Below are positions 1 to 9,947 of a DNA stretch of 64,000 nt, piece by piece. The stretch spans positions 5,211,571-5,275,570 of the forward strand of contig OY725492.1 in assembly GCA_963281255.1 (NCBI GenBank), read 5' to 3'. Under the pieces are notes generated by a model. It searched no databases. It worked only from the letters and a program-made list of their open reading frames with translations, and had not been told where the DNA came from. The DNA is from Aphrocallistes beatrix. Taxonomy: Eukaryota > Porifera > Hexactinellida > Sceptrulophora > Aphrocallistidae. Each line of letters starts with the position of its first letter. Position 1 is the first letter of the stretch. The position numbers were made by a program, and so were the translations under genes.

Positions 1-112
1 GATAGTTGGAATGTATGTAATTGTTGTTTTTATGTTTATTTTGTATATTATATTTGACTGTGTACTAATAAACATAATATGTGTATGCATAACATCTCTA
101 CTCTCTTTATAG

Positions 113-1970
113 ATCTCGCAACCTGATTCACACCTCCTATCCCTGGTGGACTACATTCTGATTCCAAATCTCCTGCAGCACGATTTCGCTCTGAGAGAGT
201 TGGCACTGAGAGGTCTGGGGCTGGCTGCCATGACGTCACTTGAAATGGCACATAACGTCGTTCCGAGGTTTATAATGGTGGCCACAGAAGCGCTATTTTT
301 AGACCACTTGACTGTGCAGATGGCTGCTTTGAGCACAATTCTGGATTTGTTCCTTCTTTACGGAGATGTGGTTTTGAAGGTGAGATGGCAGCAGAGGCGT
401 AGCCAGCCCAATTTTTAGGGTGCGGCAATTCCATTCCGTTTTGCGAGAGGGTTGCGGCACCCAATACTAATTTGTGAAATTTTAGTGGGCACAGCCTTTG
501 AGGTTGTGGCCTAGGCCCCATGTGCCGCACCCTGGCTACGCCTCTGGATGGCAGTAATAGCAGTAATAGCGGTAATGGCAGTAATGGCAGTAATAGCAGT
601 AATGGCATGACACATTAACTTCCCTTCCAACCATCATAATACTAATCCAGATTTGTATAACTTGTAATGACATTAGTGATGTGTTGAGTTTGATCGAAAA
701 CTTTGAGGAAGATTAACTACGACAAAGTGTTAGAATTTGAAATTGAGTTTTAAATATTGCATCCTGCCCAGTAGAATAGGTCAATGAGTTTACTGTGGTT
801 ATAGAACTGACTTCAGTTTGCTGACATTAGTTCAAAATTTCATGTCTCTCCAATTCTTATTTTAAATCGAATGGAACTTTGAAATCGAATTGGACCCATC
901 CATGGTTGATATTATATTTATGTTCATGCACTTTCAATGTTTATTAATTCAATATTATTCCACAGATGATGTCAATCCTTGAAATGAGAAGTGAAAATGC
1001 AGACACTTCTCCCAACCAATCGAAAACTAGCATTGATCCAGGCACAGAAATAGAACCCAGTTTAAACAGAACAGTACAATTACCACAAGAAACCTCCGAG
1101 CCAGAGTTAGAGCCAGAGTTGGAGCCAGACATTGGTAGCATCAGACAACACATCTTCTCTCTTCTTCTGCGCGTCATCCAATCAGATTCTCCGGAGCTGC
1201 AGGAGAGAGCTCTGATAGGAGTTTGCAAGCTCTTCTTAGCCAATCGGATTCGATCTTGCAACTTGCTGGGTCAAGTGTTGATCCACTCATTCCATCCTGT
1301 CGCTAACTCCACCACTTCACTTACTGACGCCTTATTCGCGTTTTTTTACACCTTCACTTCGAGGTGTCAGGACAATTGTGTCCTCTTAGCAGATTCACTT
1401 ATTCCGATACTATGGACAATTTTTGAGGCGCCAAATGACACTTTTCTAAGTTTAGTCAGCTTGGATTCTGTTTGCGACAAAATTTCATTTTTTCTCTCGC
1501 AAAGGAATTCTCACAATCTACTGGTCGAACCACTTCTCAACATGTGTATCCAGAACCTAGACAACGACACAATGTGTCGAGTGGCAGTTAAATGTCTCAG
1601 CCAATTAGATTTGAGTTTTTTCCAGAATGAAATCCCAGTCATATCACACTGGGGACAGTTGGCGAATCAAATTGCAGGAAACGAACTAACACCTAAAAAT
1701 AGCAAATTTCTGGAGACATTCCAGAATAAAGTTAAAGTGGTCTATCCAGATTACGTCATTGTGCCATCTGTGGTGGCACAAACACCTCAAAATGTTGCTA
1801 AAAATACCAAGTCGACGACAAAAAAGGGCTACGGGCGATCTACCAAAGTGGATCGCACCATCAGGACACCAGGCCTCACGACACAATTAACACCTCGAGT
1901 GAAATCTGAGCGACAGAGAAAGGAAATAAATTACACAATCAACTTCAGTTCTAGTGATGAAGACAACTAG
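113..1970 (+). CDS. NCAPG: Condensin complex subunit 3 (CAP-G), C-terminal part
   Basis: Two exons are visible, 113..379 and 966..1970. The first begins after an acceptor AG at 111-112, the donor GTGAGA follows 379, and the second begins after CACAG at 965. All junctions are phase 0, and the first in-frame residues are ISQPDSHLL. The exon pair encodes HEAT-like helices of the condensin subunit 3 C-terminal domain (ELALRGLGLAAMTSLEMA, then VQMAALSTILDLFLLYGD), followed by an acidic linker and a basic Ser/Thr-rich tail ending SSSDEDN, as in NCAPG proteins. The HEAT subunit is known to bind DNA together with the kleisin CAP-H during mitotic chromosome condensation. The N-terminal half lies left of the window. 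An AATAAA at 2302-2307 could serve the 3' end. It is convergent with the gelsolin-like gene. Family identification is by motif recognition only. Confidence 0.8.
392..546. mobile_element. hAT-type MITE with 8-bp target duplication
   Basis: A 155-bp element sits in the NCAPG intron. It starts CAGAGGCGTAGCCAG and ends with the exact reverse complement CTGGCTACGCCTCTG. It is flanked by a perfect 8-bp direct repeat GATGGCAG (384-391 and 547-554). CAG-starting TIRs with 8-bp duplications are typical of the hAT superfamily. There is no coding capacity. Confidence 0.88.
548..607. repeat. 9-bp microsatellite (GGCAGTAAT/AGCAGTAAT)
   Basis: About seven imperfect tandem copies of a 9-bp GGCAGTAAT unit lie immediately 3' of the MITE target duplication in the NCAPG intron. 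The MITE appears to have inserted at the edge of this array, since the duplication GATGGCAG overlaps its first unit. Confidence 0.85.
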
Positions 1971-2589
1971 TTAGTGATCAAACTGCTAGAATGGAATGTT
2001 AGTGAATGAAACTTTTGAGATTCAAATGTGATTTAGTGTTTCTCATTAATTGAATTTGAAATAATTCCGAAAAGCCATTTTGTAATGGCTTGCTATTCAC
2101 ACTGTGCCATCTTATGTCATCGCATCACCTTTAATTAAATTTTGTTCAAAGTTATTGGCTTAAAATTTTACCTCACTTAAAATATGTAAATTTGAAATTG
2201 TGATTTCTTAGCAACGAATCCTTACCATGGAATTCTGATATCGTGTACACATATGTTTTACAGTGGTTGTGTATAGCTGAATCCAACCAGATGTTGAAAC
2301 CAATAAATCAATATTCTATTCATCATGACGAGATTGCAACTAATTGAGGATTCATTGCAAATTCTCTAAACTCAATAACGCAACTCTCTGCCACTTTGTG
2401 TCGCAATTTGTGTCATATTTGACAAGCTTCTTATTCCACCAATCAAATTTGAGTCTTCCCTTGTTTTCGAAACTTTCGATAAATATTATCCAATTTATTA
2501 GCAATCAATTTTAGGGTAAACAAACTAAATACTCTCTACTACATATGATATATCAGTTGTTAACAACATACACAAACAAGAAAACACAC
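1971..2589. other. Convergent 3' intergenic region
   Basis: Tail-to-tail spacer between the NCAPG and gelsolin-like genes. A plus-strand AATAAA lies at 2302-2307 and a minus-strand AATAAA (TTTATT at 2494-2499) lies about 90 bp past the gelsolin stop. No other feature was recognised. Confidence 0.55.
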
Positions 2590-3696
2590 TCACTGGAACT
2601 TAGAAGAAAAAGTAGCAGGTTCATTTCCCTGCTTCACTATGCTAATCGGAACCAATGGATGATCAGTTCCGCTCAGATAGTTGTGAGCATATGCCATCCC
2701 GTTCTTCTTTTCATCTGGACTAGCGCCAGATCCTATCCACACGAAACATTCAGTCCCAATATCCGCTATGAACACGTCATTTGGGTCCAACTTACTCCAA
2801 TGCAGGCTATCCTCCTCCTCGAGAGAGAATTGCATCGACCCACCTTCGTCACTAAGGCGGTAAAGCTTCTTATGTGGCACCATTTGGGGTACACTTGAAG
2901 CTTCCTCAGATGTTAATGCCTCATCTGAAAGGAAACTGAAAAATTCATTCACTTCAGACCCGTGATCTCCTTCATCGATTGTCTCAAAAGTGATTCGCCC
3001 AATTCTGTCCGATTTTATTTCTTGTATAACCTGGGCGCCTTTGTACTTTTCGTTCTTATTGGAGGTTTTTCCTTGCCACAGATATCCCTTAGTCCCCGCG
3101 TCTAGGATGAATACGTCATCAGAGTTGATCACCGCTTTCTTAAGCGGTACTTCTTTCACAGTGGTGGGGGTTTTGGCGTTTTCTGACCGTATGTGGAGGA
3201 GACGTGGCTTGTATTGCTCTGGCTCGACGTGTTTGAAACCACTCTCAGCTCCTCCTTCAAGAATATTCAGAGACTTGAAGTACCTTTTGAATAGTTCAGA
3301 TTCGTACCCCATGACTTCCCGATGTTGTATCGGTTTGTCGTCGTGGAATGTGTCCAGTTCGACGGTTTTATAGGCAGCTGTTCCGTACTCGTCTTGAGTG
3401 GAATCTTTGCCAATCCAAAAATGCAGGTCATATTTCAACTCCTCACTTTCCGGTTCTTTGTAAGTATTGAGGATGATGTAGGAATCTCCACCGTAGAATT
3501 TGCCGTACTCATCTTTGGCCCATGGCTCCACTTTAAACTTCACAATGCGCCATATTTCTAAGCCCACTTTGGCGCCTGATCCGTGCCAAGCTGGTTCTGA
3601 TTCAGCTGATTCCTTCTTGACACTTTTTTCAGTGTCCGACCCGAAGAGTGCCAAGTTCGAATCCTTCCAATCGTAAGCCTTCTGTTTTACTGCCAT
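2590..3696 (-). CDS. Gelsolin/severin-like actin-severing protein, three gelsolin domains
   Basis: Intronless gene of 368 residues. Gelsolin repeat 1 spans about residues 40-160 (LEIWRIVKFKVEPWAKDEYG, FYGGDSYIILNTY, DLHFWIGKDSTQDE). Repeat 2 spans about 170-275 (PRLLHIRS, DDVFILDAGTKGYLWQGK). Repeat 3 spans about 290-365 (KKLYRLSDEG, NDVFIADIGTECFVWIGSGA). Three repeats and about 370 residues match severin, fragmin and the short invertebrate gelsolin-like proteins, not six-repeat gelsolin or headpiece-bearing villin. Such proteins sever and cap actin filaments in a calcium-dependent way in the cytoplasm. The ATG at 3694-3696 is chosen because it opens the reading frame shortly after a TATA box on the same strand. 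The gene converges on NCAPG. Confidence 0.88.
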   Translation of the reverse strand: MAVKQKAYDWKDSNLALFGSDTEKSVKKESAESEPAWHGSGAKVGLEIWRIVKFKVEPWAKDEYGKFYGGDSYIILNTYKEPESEELKYDLHFWIGKDSTQDEYGTAAYKTVELDTFHDDKPIQHREVMGYESELFKRYFKSLNILEGGAESGFKHVEPEQYKPRLLHIRSENAKTPTTVKEVPLKKAVINSDDVFILDAGTKGYLWQGKTSNKNEKYKGAQVIQEIKSDRIGRITFETIDEGDHGSEVNEFFSFLSDEALTSEEASSVPQMVPHKKLYRLSDEGGSMQFSLEEEDSLHWSKLDPNDVFIADIGTECFVWIGSGASPDEKKNGMAYAHNYLSGTDHPLVPISIVKQGNEPATFSSKFQ

Positions 3697-3724
3697 TTTG
3701 GTTATTGAATGCTACACAATGCCA

Positions 3725-3732
3725 CTTTTATA
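3725..3732 (-). promoter_or_regulatory. TATA box of the gelsolin-like gene
   Basis: The minus strand reads GTATAAAAGTGG here, with TATAAAAG at 3725-3732, about 30 bp upstream of the gelsolin-like ATG. The close spacing implies a very short 5' UTR. Confidence 0.65.
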
Positions 3733-3739
3733 CTCGCTC

Positions 3740-4554
3740 TATTCCTATTGGTCAGTGCGATTCACTCGCATGCACACTTGACTATAATAGGAGAAAATCC
3801 GATGGAAGCCAAAATTCAGAATCCTTACTTGTGCCATATCGTATCTTTATCCTTGCGACCAATCAATCTTTAGAATTACTCTTCGTGCTTCTTTCTTATA
3901 AGGTCACGGCTAAATGGAACTATAGAGTTCATAGTTTCAGCTCTGATTGCCTTGATGTTTGATAATTAGTGCAAGGAATTTTTGCAACATTTTGTTAATT
4001 AATGGAAGGAAGAGTATCTAGTTCTTTTCAATTTTTCTTAAAAATTCAAGACCAATATAACTCTTCTTGTCCTTCTTTTTAAGCGGAGAAAAGAATATTA
4101 AATAACTCTTCTTGTGGTAAATTTCATAAACACATCCGTATTGAGCCAATAGAATGTGTGGAATGCTCTTTTTTGCTGCCTCAACGTTAATTACACAACG
4201 ATGAAGCCTGTGTTAATCAATAAGGTTACCAAAAGTTAAGATTCTTTTGATGGATTATTTTCGTATTTAGTCTAGCATATTTGTTCCAATACTATACACA
4301 TGCAACCGTGATTCTCCGATTAAATTTCAAATGAATCCTTCCCATTGAAACTCGATAAAGGGATTGATTAGAAAACTGACAGTCACAGAAAGCTGATTTT
4401 ATACATGGTGGAATCTTTTGGCTATTGCTCCACTAAGTTCTGACTTCAGACGAAAATGTCTACTCATCATGGAATTATGGTGTCATCGTCACCTTTTTTA
4501 TAATCAAAAATTTCAGGTTTTTGACGGTAGAATGCCAGCAATCGACACCATCTT
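3740..4554. other. Intergenic, nothing recognised
   Basis: AT-rich spacer between the gelsolin promoter and the remnant NHL promoter. No ORF of note, repeat or RNA gene was recognised by eye. Confidence 0.4.
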
Positions 4555-4690
4555 GTACAACCAATATTAATTAAATTCCTTAATTTTTACAGTGGTTTCC
4601 ATAGCAACCATTGACGTACTATGGTATTCTCGTATTACATACGTAAGTATATTATTTTTATTCAACAAAATGTGTATATAAAGTGTAACG
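4555..4690 (+). promoter_or_regulatory. NHL-type promoter of the dead copy (X-box and CRE-like site)
   Basis: This block matches the promoters of the seven intact NHL genes: CCAATATTAA at 4561, the RFX X-box GTTTCCATAGCAAC at 4595-4608, TGACGTAC at 4612-4619, then GGTATTCTCGTATTACATA. It diverges after that (ATACGTAAGTATATT instead of the shared TATAATACAGATTGTG). The P-type transposon at 4768 now separates it from the start-codon remnant at 7396. Confidence 0.8.
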
Positions 4691-5545
4691 TTCAAGTAGT
4701 TTTTAGAGAACCTTATTGTTCTCACTTATCATTGTAGTTCAACAGTCCTTGGTTATTTAGGTATAGCCATGGCCTACTTAACTCAGGCCTCACAGTAGAA
4801 TGGAAATATTGTACCAGGGATGCAGTCGAAGCCGGTAATTGTTAATTAACCACAATATTTTATTCATGTTTATCTATTCACAATTACCCATAACATTTTC
4901 ATTTAATCATGTTCGTATATACTTTAATTTGTAAAAATAGTATTCATATATAATTTAATCATAATAATAAATATTTACATACATTTCTTTTTTGCACTAG
5001 CTACGTACTTACATTTGAAATGCCGACCAGTTGCTCGGCACCTGGCTGCAAGTGTAACTACAAGTCTGAAGATCGTGTGACTCTTTTCAAGATGCCGCAG
5101 AAACCAGATCAACTTATAAGACACGCTTGGGTTCGGGCACTCCGCAGAGATGATATAGACGAGTTAAAGGCTGTTTACGTCTGCGCGAAGCACTTTAGGA
5201 CTGAAGATATCGAGTACACGCACAAGGTTCCCAACGGGGAAAGTACTTTCGCGAAATCCCTAGAGTGAACCCAAAGCTGAGGGATGATGCTGTACCAGTC
5301 TTTCTACCAAGATGTCCCTCATACTACTCCCAATCTGCAGCTAAGCGAAGTCGTCGGTCTCTCGACTCAAAAGATGACGAGTTCCTCAATCAAGCATTGA
5401 CACTTAGCGTGAGATCTGATGCAGAAGAAAAAGAGGGATTCAAGGTTAGCTGCTTCCAGGAAATGCAAGGTAAGTATCACTTATTTCTTTACCTAAAACC
5501 TGGTCATTATGGAACCCAGATGAACATTTTATTTTTATGCGTCCT

Positions 5546-5710
5546 CAGGGTTTCATACAGAGGGTAGTAGGGGGGGTACTTGCCCCCCCTGTTCATTCAA
5601 GTGCCCCCCTAGAAATAAAATGCAAAACATGAAGAGATGTGATTTAGTACATGCCCCCCTTAGATATCCCATATTGCCCCCCTTGCATGCAAATCCTGTA
5701 TGAAACACTG
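5546..5710. mobile_element. MITE nested in the P-type element
   Basis: The 165-bp element starts CAGGGTTTCATACAG and ends CTGTATGAAACACTG (inverted, one mismatch). It is flanked by a 5-bp direct repeat GTCCT (5541-5545 and 5711-5715). Its interior has several GCCCCCCT blocks and no ORF. The CAG ends suggest a hAT relative, but an 8-bp duplication is not evident. Confidence 0.7.
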
Positions 5711-6305
5711 GTCCTAGTTTAGAGAGTTCTAGTATATTAGTTGATGTTTATTTGGTAGTAACGTTCGATCTTTCTATCAAGGCCTTTTGTAAAAATGTGA
5801 TTTTTCCACATTCGCTCAGTTGCCTAAGTGATATTCGACAACTTGAATCACTTGTGAATGAAATTTCTAGTGCGCCTTATCGATGTGAGCCATCTAAGAA
5901 TTCTGAATCTACTACTTCCCATATATCATCAGCGAATATCCATATCCAACAAGCCATTGATATTATGCATACCAGTTCGGATGTGGAAACATCTGAGCAT
6001 CCAGAAATTTGTCGAATTCATTCAATGCCAGTTAGAAAACAGCCTTGTTCCCAAAAATAGACGTAGATACAACATACTCACACAAATATTATCTCTTAAA
6101 ACACATCTGATCTCGCCAGCTTGTTATAGTATCTCCAGCACATGCCTTGCCTATCACTTCCTCACTTCAATACTTTAGAAAAATTGTACTCTTCATTTGG
6201 GCTCGAAAATGAATTATTTCCATTCCTGAGCCAAGCAACGTGTTCTTTTTCGAATGAACAAAAACATGTCATCCTTCAAATGGATGAAATTCACGTAAAC
6301 CCGGT

Positions 6306-6462
6306 CAGTAGAACTCGGGATACAACGTACTTCGGTTTAGTACGTACTCATTTCTCTGAACCAGAATTCATTTATTATATAGATTTCTATGTAATATCAA
6401 CTCGGTTAGTACGTGCTTTTTTTCCGCTTCCTGGAGGGGTACGTACTAACCGAGTTCTACTG
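6306..6462. mobile_element. Second MITE nested in the P-type element
   Basis: About 157 bp with inverted ends CAGTAGAACTCGG and CCGAGTTCTACTG, and inner repeats of GTACGTACT. It falls inside the transposase reading frame. The CAGTAGAAC-type ends resemble pogo-like MITEs, and the right side is followed by TA. Confidence 0.65.
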
Positions 6463-7395
6463 TATATCATACAAGGGAGGCAAAATTATAGGATCCAATA
6501 TACGTGTATGTCCAGATATCCTACGAAAACTGTAATTGCTATCATGGTCTCTAGCCTTCAGAAAAAATGGTCCTGTATTGTTCGTCTGTTACCATGAAGG
6601 GCCAGCGAGGAAAATTCTAGTCGAGCTTGCTTTAAACTCAATAGTAGATAACAATGATTGTGATGTCTGGGAAAATACATGTCCTTCCTGCAATATTCCT
6701 TATTTTTCGATTCTACGTAGGTTGTTATTTGTTTCAGGAAATTGTACAAGTATGATAGCTAATAAAGTAAAAAAATATAATTCCATGGTAGTATGTAGAG
6801 GAATTGAAAAACGTAAATTGAAAAAATTTAACTCTTAATATCCTTATATTTTAATATAGTATGTGTTTAACTTTATTTTTCTTTATTTAGTTCAGCTGTA
6901 AGCGCGGCCAACCTTTCTCACATGCCAGTAACTCAACCCTCAATTTGTTAATCGGAGACAACAACAGCGCTAAAATGATCGAAAGAAAGTTTATGTATTG
7001 TAAAACTGTTTTAATACATTATTAATTGTGATTGTAATACTAGTATTGTCTTGTTTATTTCAATTATTTAAATGAAATATATGATATGATATCACTTCAA
7101 TACTCAATATAGTATAGATGATGGAGACATTTAAAATAGAAATTAATGAGGGTTAGATCAAATGTGAACGCTCAAGGCTATCACTCAAATCATTATGTAC
7201 TTAAATTACCACGAAATATTGAAAAGTTGGTATTTCATTGTTCGGCTTCGATCGCATCCCTGGTCCAAATTTCACATTCTACTGTGAGGCCTGAGTTAAG
7301 TAGGCCATGGTATAGCTAAACTTGTTAGTATTTCTTCTATACACAATAAACCTTATTGTTAACTGTTCGCGTTCTCGTCACAAAAGTCATAAGCA

Positions 7396-7518
7396 ATGAC
7401 AACCAATATCCAAGATGTCGCACCTTACGACACAATGGCGCATTTCCATCGAATCGAGCTCACTTCCAATGCCTTGATTGATCAGCTGATCGAGAGGAGA
7501 GAGGAGGGACAAAGGTAG
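7396..7518 (+). pseudogene. Truncated NHL-family gene (N-terminal 40 codons only)
   Basis: The sequence from GTCATAAGCA and ATG reads MTTNIQDVAPYDTMAHFHRI, then ELTSNALIDQLIERR. This matches the start of the seven intact NHL genes, and it lacks the AARI codons, as copy B does. After IERR the reading becomes EEGQR and a stop, and no coiled-coil or propeller follows. The promoter of this copy lies at 4555-4690, split off by the transposon. The 3' truncation is separate damage. Confidence 0.88.
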
Positions 7519-8560
7519 ATAGATAAACTTTATGGATAAATTACCATCAATTTCCTCAGATTTTGATACTAACAAAACTACACAAGGACAAGTCAGGATC
7601 AGAAGAAGTTTCTAATGGATCGGCGAAACCATATTGGATTAAATATGAATTCAAACTCTCCTTCGTGAATTTGTTGCATATTCTAATAGAAATTACATTT
7701 CAAAATTACTTGATTTTTATGAATGGGTTCATGGGTTTCTTGTGTAATCATAAATGCATTGGTTATCCTTGGAGGAGCTGTCATCTCGTAGAAGTATCAA
7801 TAGTCGGGGATATATGTATAAATTACACTTAGGACAGATAGAGTCAGGGTCACTTATTGTGAACCACCAGGGGACCAAAAAATCTGTTCATATTAGAGAT
7901 ACTTCATATTAAGCGAACTTGTTTCAATACAAATCCTATCTAAAAATGAAATTGGGACCATGAGGTTAGTTCATAATAAACGACTCTGACTGTAATATAT
8001 CTTTTCAAAATCTGGAGACATGCCAAGGTGTTATGTAGAAACATCTATATTATTAAATTCGATTTTGCATATATCTACACTGCCTGGACAAAGGTATTTG
8101 AAAACTAGAAATATTTACTTTAAAATTAACACTAAAATTAGTCCTCTGCTAGATCGAAATTTTCAAGAATTGTTTCAGACAGGACAACAAATTCGGATTC
8201 TACATCCCCGTTTCTAGTATGGCGGTTCTGATTATTTGAGAATCGCTTGGTTTTTCTGTGGTATTTTCTATAGGTTTTTGTGGGGTTTTACAGCTATTCG
8301 AACAGAAATCATGTGGGAATGGAATTGGTATTGAAATACCATTCCCACATTAGCATTGGTTACATGAGATGATGCCAGATTCCTTTCTAAAGCGCTAAGA
8401 AAATACATTTCTTAATCAGCTCAACCACAATCTATGTATCACTAAGCAAGCCTAGCCCACCTGTCCAGTTGGTCCGTTTCAGTCTGACCACTTTTTAATC
8501 TCAACTGTACCACTTCACACCTGACTACGGCCTTGTACTATCTCTAACTAAATTCTGACG
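7519..8560. other. Intergenic with small transposon remnants
   Basis: Contains the MITE at 7835-7992 and a Tc1/mariner-like end motif (CACTGCCTGGACAAAGGTAT at about 8079). The short ORFs here have no recognisable content. The rest shows nothing identifiable. Confidence 0.45.
7835..7992. mobile_element. pogo-like MITE
   Basis: The imperfect inverted ends are about 30 bp: the left reads AGAGTCAGGGTCACTTATTG and the right, reverse-complemented, reads AGTCAGAGTCGTTTATTATG. The right end is followed by TA. Non-coding. Confidence 0.5.
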
Positions 8561-8711
8561 TGTGTAACCAATATTAATTCCATTATTTAATGGTCGTTGC
8601 CATGGTAACCATTGACGTACTATGGTATTCTCGTATTACATATAATACAGATTGTGTCTTAGTTAAAGTATAATATTTCTATTCAACAAAATCGTTGTAA
8701 AGTCATAAGCA
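8561..8711 (+). promoter_or_regulatory. Promoter of NHL-A: CCAAT, X-box, CRE-like site, TATA-like
   Basis: Shared block: GTGTAACCAATATTAATTCC, then the X-box GTTGCCATGGTAAC at 8596-8609 (a perfect palindromic RFX consensus), then TGACGTAC at 8613-8620, then GTATTACATATAATACAGAT (TATA-like). The ATG follows at 8712. Only copy A has GTTGCCATGGTAAC; the others have GTTTCCATAGCAAC. Conservation of the X-box/CRE pair in every copy suggests it is functional. Confidence 0.75.
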
Positions 8712-9947
8712 ATGGCAACCAATATTCAAGATGTCGCACCTTACGACACAATGGCGCATTTCCATCGAATCGCCGCTCGAATCGAGCTCACTTTCAAAGT
8801 CCTGATTGATCAGCTGATCGAGAGGAGGGACGCTCTCTGCCAACAAGTCACACAACTTCGAGATGACTTCCACAGCAAAGAGTGCGCCCGTATCGCAGCC
8901 ATCGAAGAGTTGGATCAAACTCTGCTGCAACTGAGACAATTGAGTAGGAGTAACATTAACCTCCCCACTCACGAACAAGCAGGGCTCGTGTACCAACAGG
9001 CCAAGCAGCAGCTGTGTGTTCCCACCCCACTCCCCAACCTCTCCTTCTCCTGTCCCACCCTCTCTCTCCTTCAGTCCCAGATAGAGCAGTTCGGGGAGGT
9101 AGTCCAGCTGGAAGCACCGCATTACTCTCAAAAAACACAACCCATCCTAACCGCTGGGATGAAAGGGAAAGGTGATAAGCAGCTTGATGGCTGTGGATTG
9201 TCTCTAGACGAAGTGAATGAGAAGGTTTATATAGCGGATTTGGGGAACAGTCGTGTACAGGTACTGTCCTTCCAAGGAGAGTTCCTATCTCACTTTGGAG
9301 AGGAAGTACTATCCTGTCCTTGGGGAATATCAGTCACTGATGATTACATCTTCGTTACAGACTTTGATTATCACACGCTATTCCAGTTCTGCAAGAACAG
9401 CCACCAACTACTCAACAGAGCTGGTGGTAGAGGGAAGAATGAAGGACAGCTGTCTTTTCCACGAGGATTAAGTGTGGACTGGAATGGAGACGTGTTTGTA
9501 GCTGACAATTTGAACGACAGAGTATCCGTGTTCTCTAACCTCCTACAATACAAGCAAACTATCGGACAAGGATCACTATCTCTACCTCGAGACGTGAAAA
9601 TAACGACAGATAAAGTGGTGGTACTAGACAAGAGTCCTAACTGCATCCACTTCTTCTCCAGAAGTGGAGACCTCCTTACCTCCTGCGTGTCTCAAGGAGA
9701 AGGACAGGAATGCTTGGTAGATAGACCTTGTTTTTTCTGTCTGGACTGTGAGCAGAATATCCTCGTTAGTGACTGCTTACACCATGTCGTCAAGATTCTC
9801 TCAAACTCCGGGGAGCTACTACACACCATTGGAAGGAAAGGGAACGGAAAAGGAGAATTCATTAATCCATATGGTATTGCCATTTCTAAATCTGGCATTT
9901 TGTTTGTATTGTCCAATAATCCTATATATTCCTTACAATTGTTTTGA
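8712..9947 (+). CDS. NHL beta-propeller protein, family member A
   Basis: Intronless, 411 residues. Residues 1-20 (MATNIQDVAPYDTMAHFHRI) are invariant across the family. About 20-90 is a predicted coiled-coil (LIDQLIERRDALCQQVTQLR .. AAIEELDQ). About 95-140 is a linker. About 145-411 holds NHL repeats, recognisable as (V/I)AD..N.RV.VF and P.G(I/L)SV motifs, probably six blades. The layout resembles the coiled-coil + NHL half of TRIM2/3/71 and lin-41 proteins, but there is no RING or B-box. NHL propellers bind protein or RNA on one face. Variable residues in this copy include C in VLSCPWG, F in QLSFPRG, L in SLSLPRD and K in VLDKSPN. Its 3' flank (about 10012-10130) is shared with copies C and D. 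The cellular role is unknown. Confidence 0.88.
   Translation: MATNIQDVAPYDTMAHFHRIAARIELTFKVLIDQLIERRDALCQQVTQLRDDFHSKECARIAAIEELDQTLLQLRQLSRSNINLPTHEQAGLVYQQAKQQLCVPTPLPNLSFSCPTLSLLQSQIEQFGEVVQLEAPHYSQKTQPILTAGMKGKGDKQLDGCGLSLDEVNEKVYIADLGNSRVQVLSFQGEFLSHFGEEVLSCPWGISVTDDYIFVTDFDYHTLFQFCKNSHQLLNRAGGRGKNEGQLSFPRGLSVDWNGDVFVADNLNDRVSVFSNLLQYKQTIGQGSLSLPRDVKITTDKVVVLDKSPNCIHFFSRSGDLLTSCVSQGEGQECLVDRPCFFCLDCEQNILVSDCLHHVVKILSNSGELLHTIGRKGNGKGEFINPYGIAISKSGILFVLSNNPIYSLQLF

Larger units (their letters stand above)
5020..6837 (+). pseudogene. P-element/THAP9-like transposase, broken
   Basis: The ATG at 5020 opens a THAP C2CH zinc finger (MPTSCSAPGCKCNY .. HAWVRALRR .. VYVCAKHF). The frame shifts by one base at about 5240-5265: the THAP AVP box (DDAVPVFLP) and a following basic linker are in another frame, up to a donor-like GTAAGT at 5471. 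After a MITE, a possible coiled-coil (DIRQLESLVNEISS) is followed at 6142 onwards by a P-transposase-like segment (LPHFNTLEKLYSSFG .. KHVILQMDEIHV), which is interrupted by a second MITE. Further fragments in shifted frames run to 6837 (TVIAIMVSSLQKKW; CPSCNIPYFSILRRLL). The transposase is therefore dead, although the terminal repeats are intact. Confidence 0.75.
4768..7309 (+). mobile_element. P-type (THAP transposase) DNA transposon, 2.54 kb
   Basis: Terminal inverted repeats of about 70 bp lie at 4768-4836 and about 7239-7309. The left end reads CATGGCCTACTTAACTCAGG and the right end is its reverse complement, with the match continuing through ACAGTAGAATG and CAGGGATGC..TCGAAGCCG. A 7-bp direct repeat GTATAGC flanks it (4761-4767 and 7310-7316). 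Drosophila P elements likewise begin with CATG and make a target duplication of about 8 bp. Inside are a THAP zinc-finger ORF and P/THAP9-like transposase segments on the plus strand, plus two nested MITEs. It inserted into the 5' region of an NHL gene copy. Confidence 0.88.

Noticed and set aside
3725..3962. A plus-strand gene starting in the gelsolin promoter
   Set aside because: The short open frame crosses a TATA box of the other strand and has no recognisable content or downstream signal.
6142..6597. An intact single-exon gene after the THAP ORF
   Set aside because: The middle of this frame is a MITE with inverted CAGTAGAACTCGG ends. Only the parts before and after resemble transposase, so it is a composite of a broken gene and an insertion.
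8703..9140. A 145-codon antisense ORF over the N-terminal half of every NHL gene
   Set aside because: It stays open in all seven copies only because the sense sequence is nearly identical there. It overlaps the conserved coding strand, has no promoter or domain, and the copies are not independent evidence.
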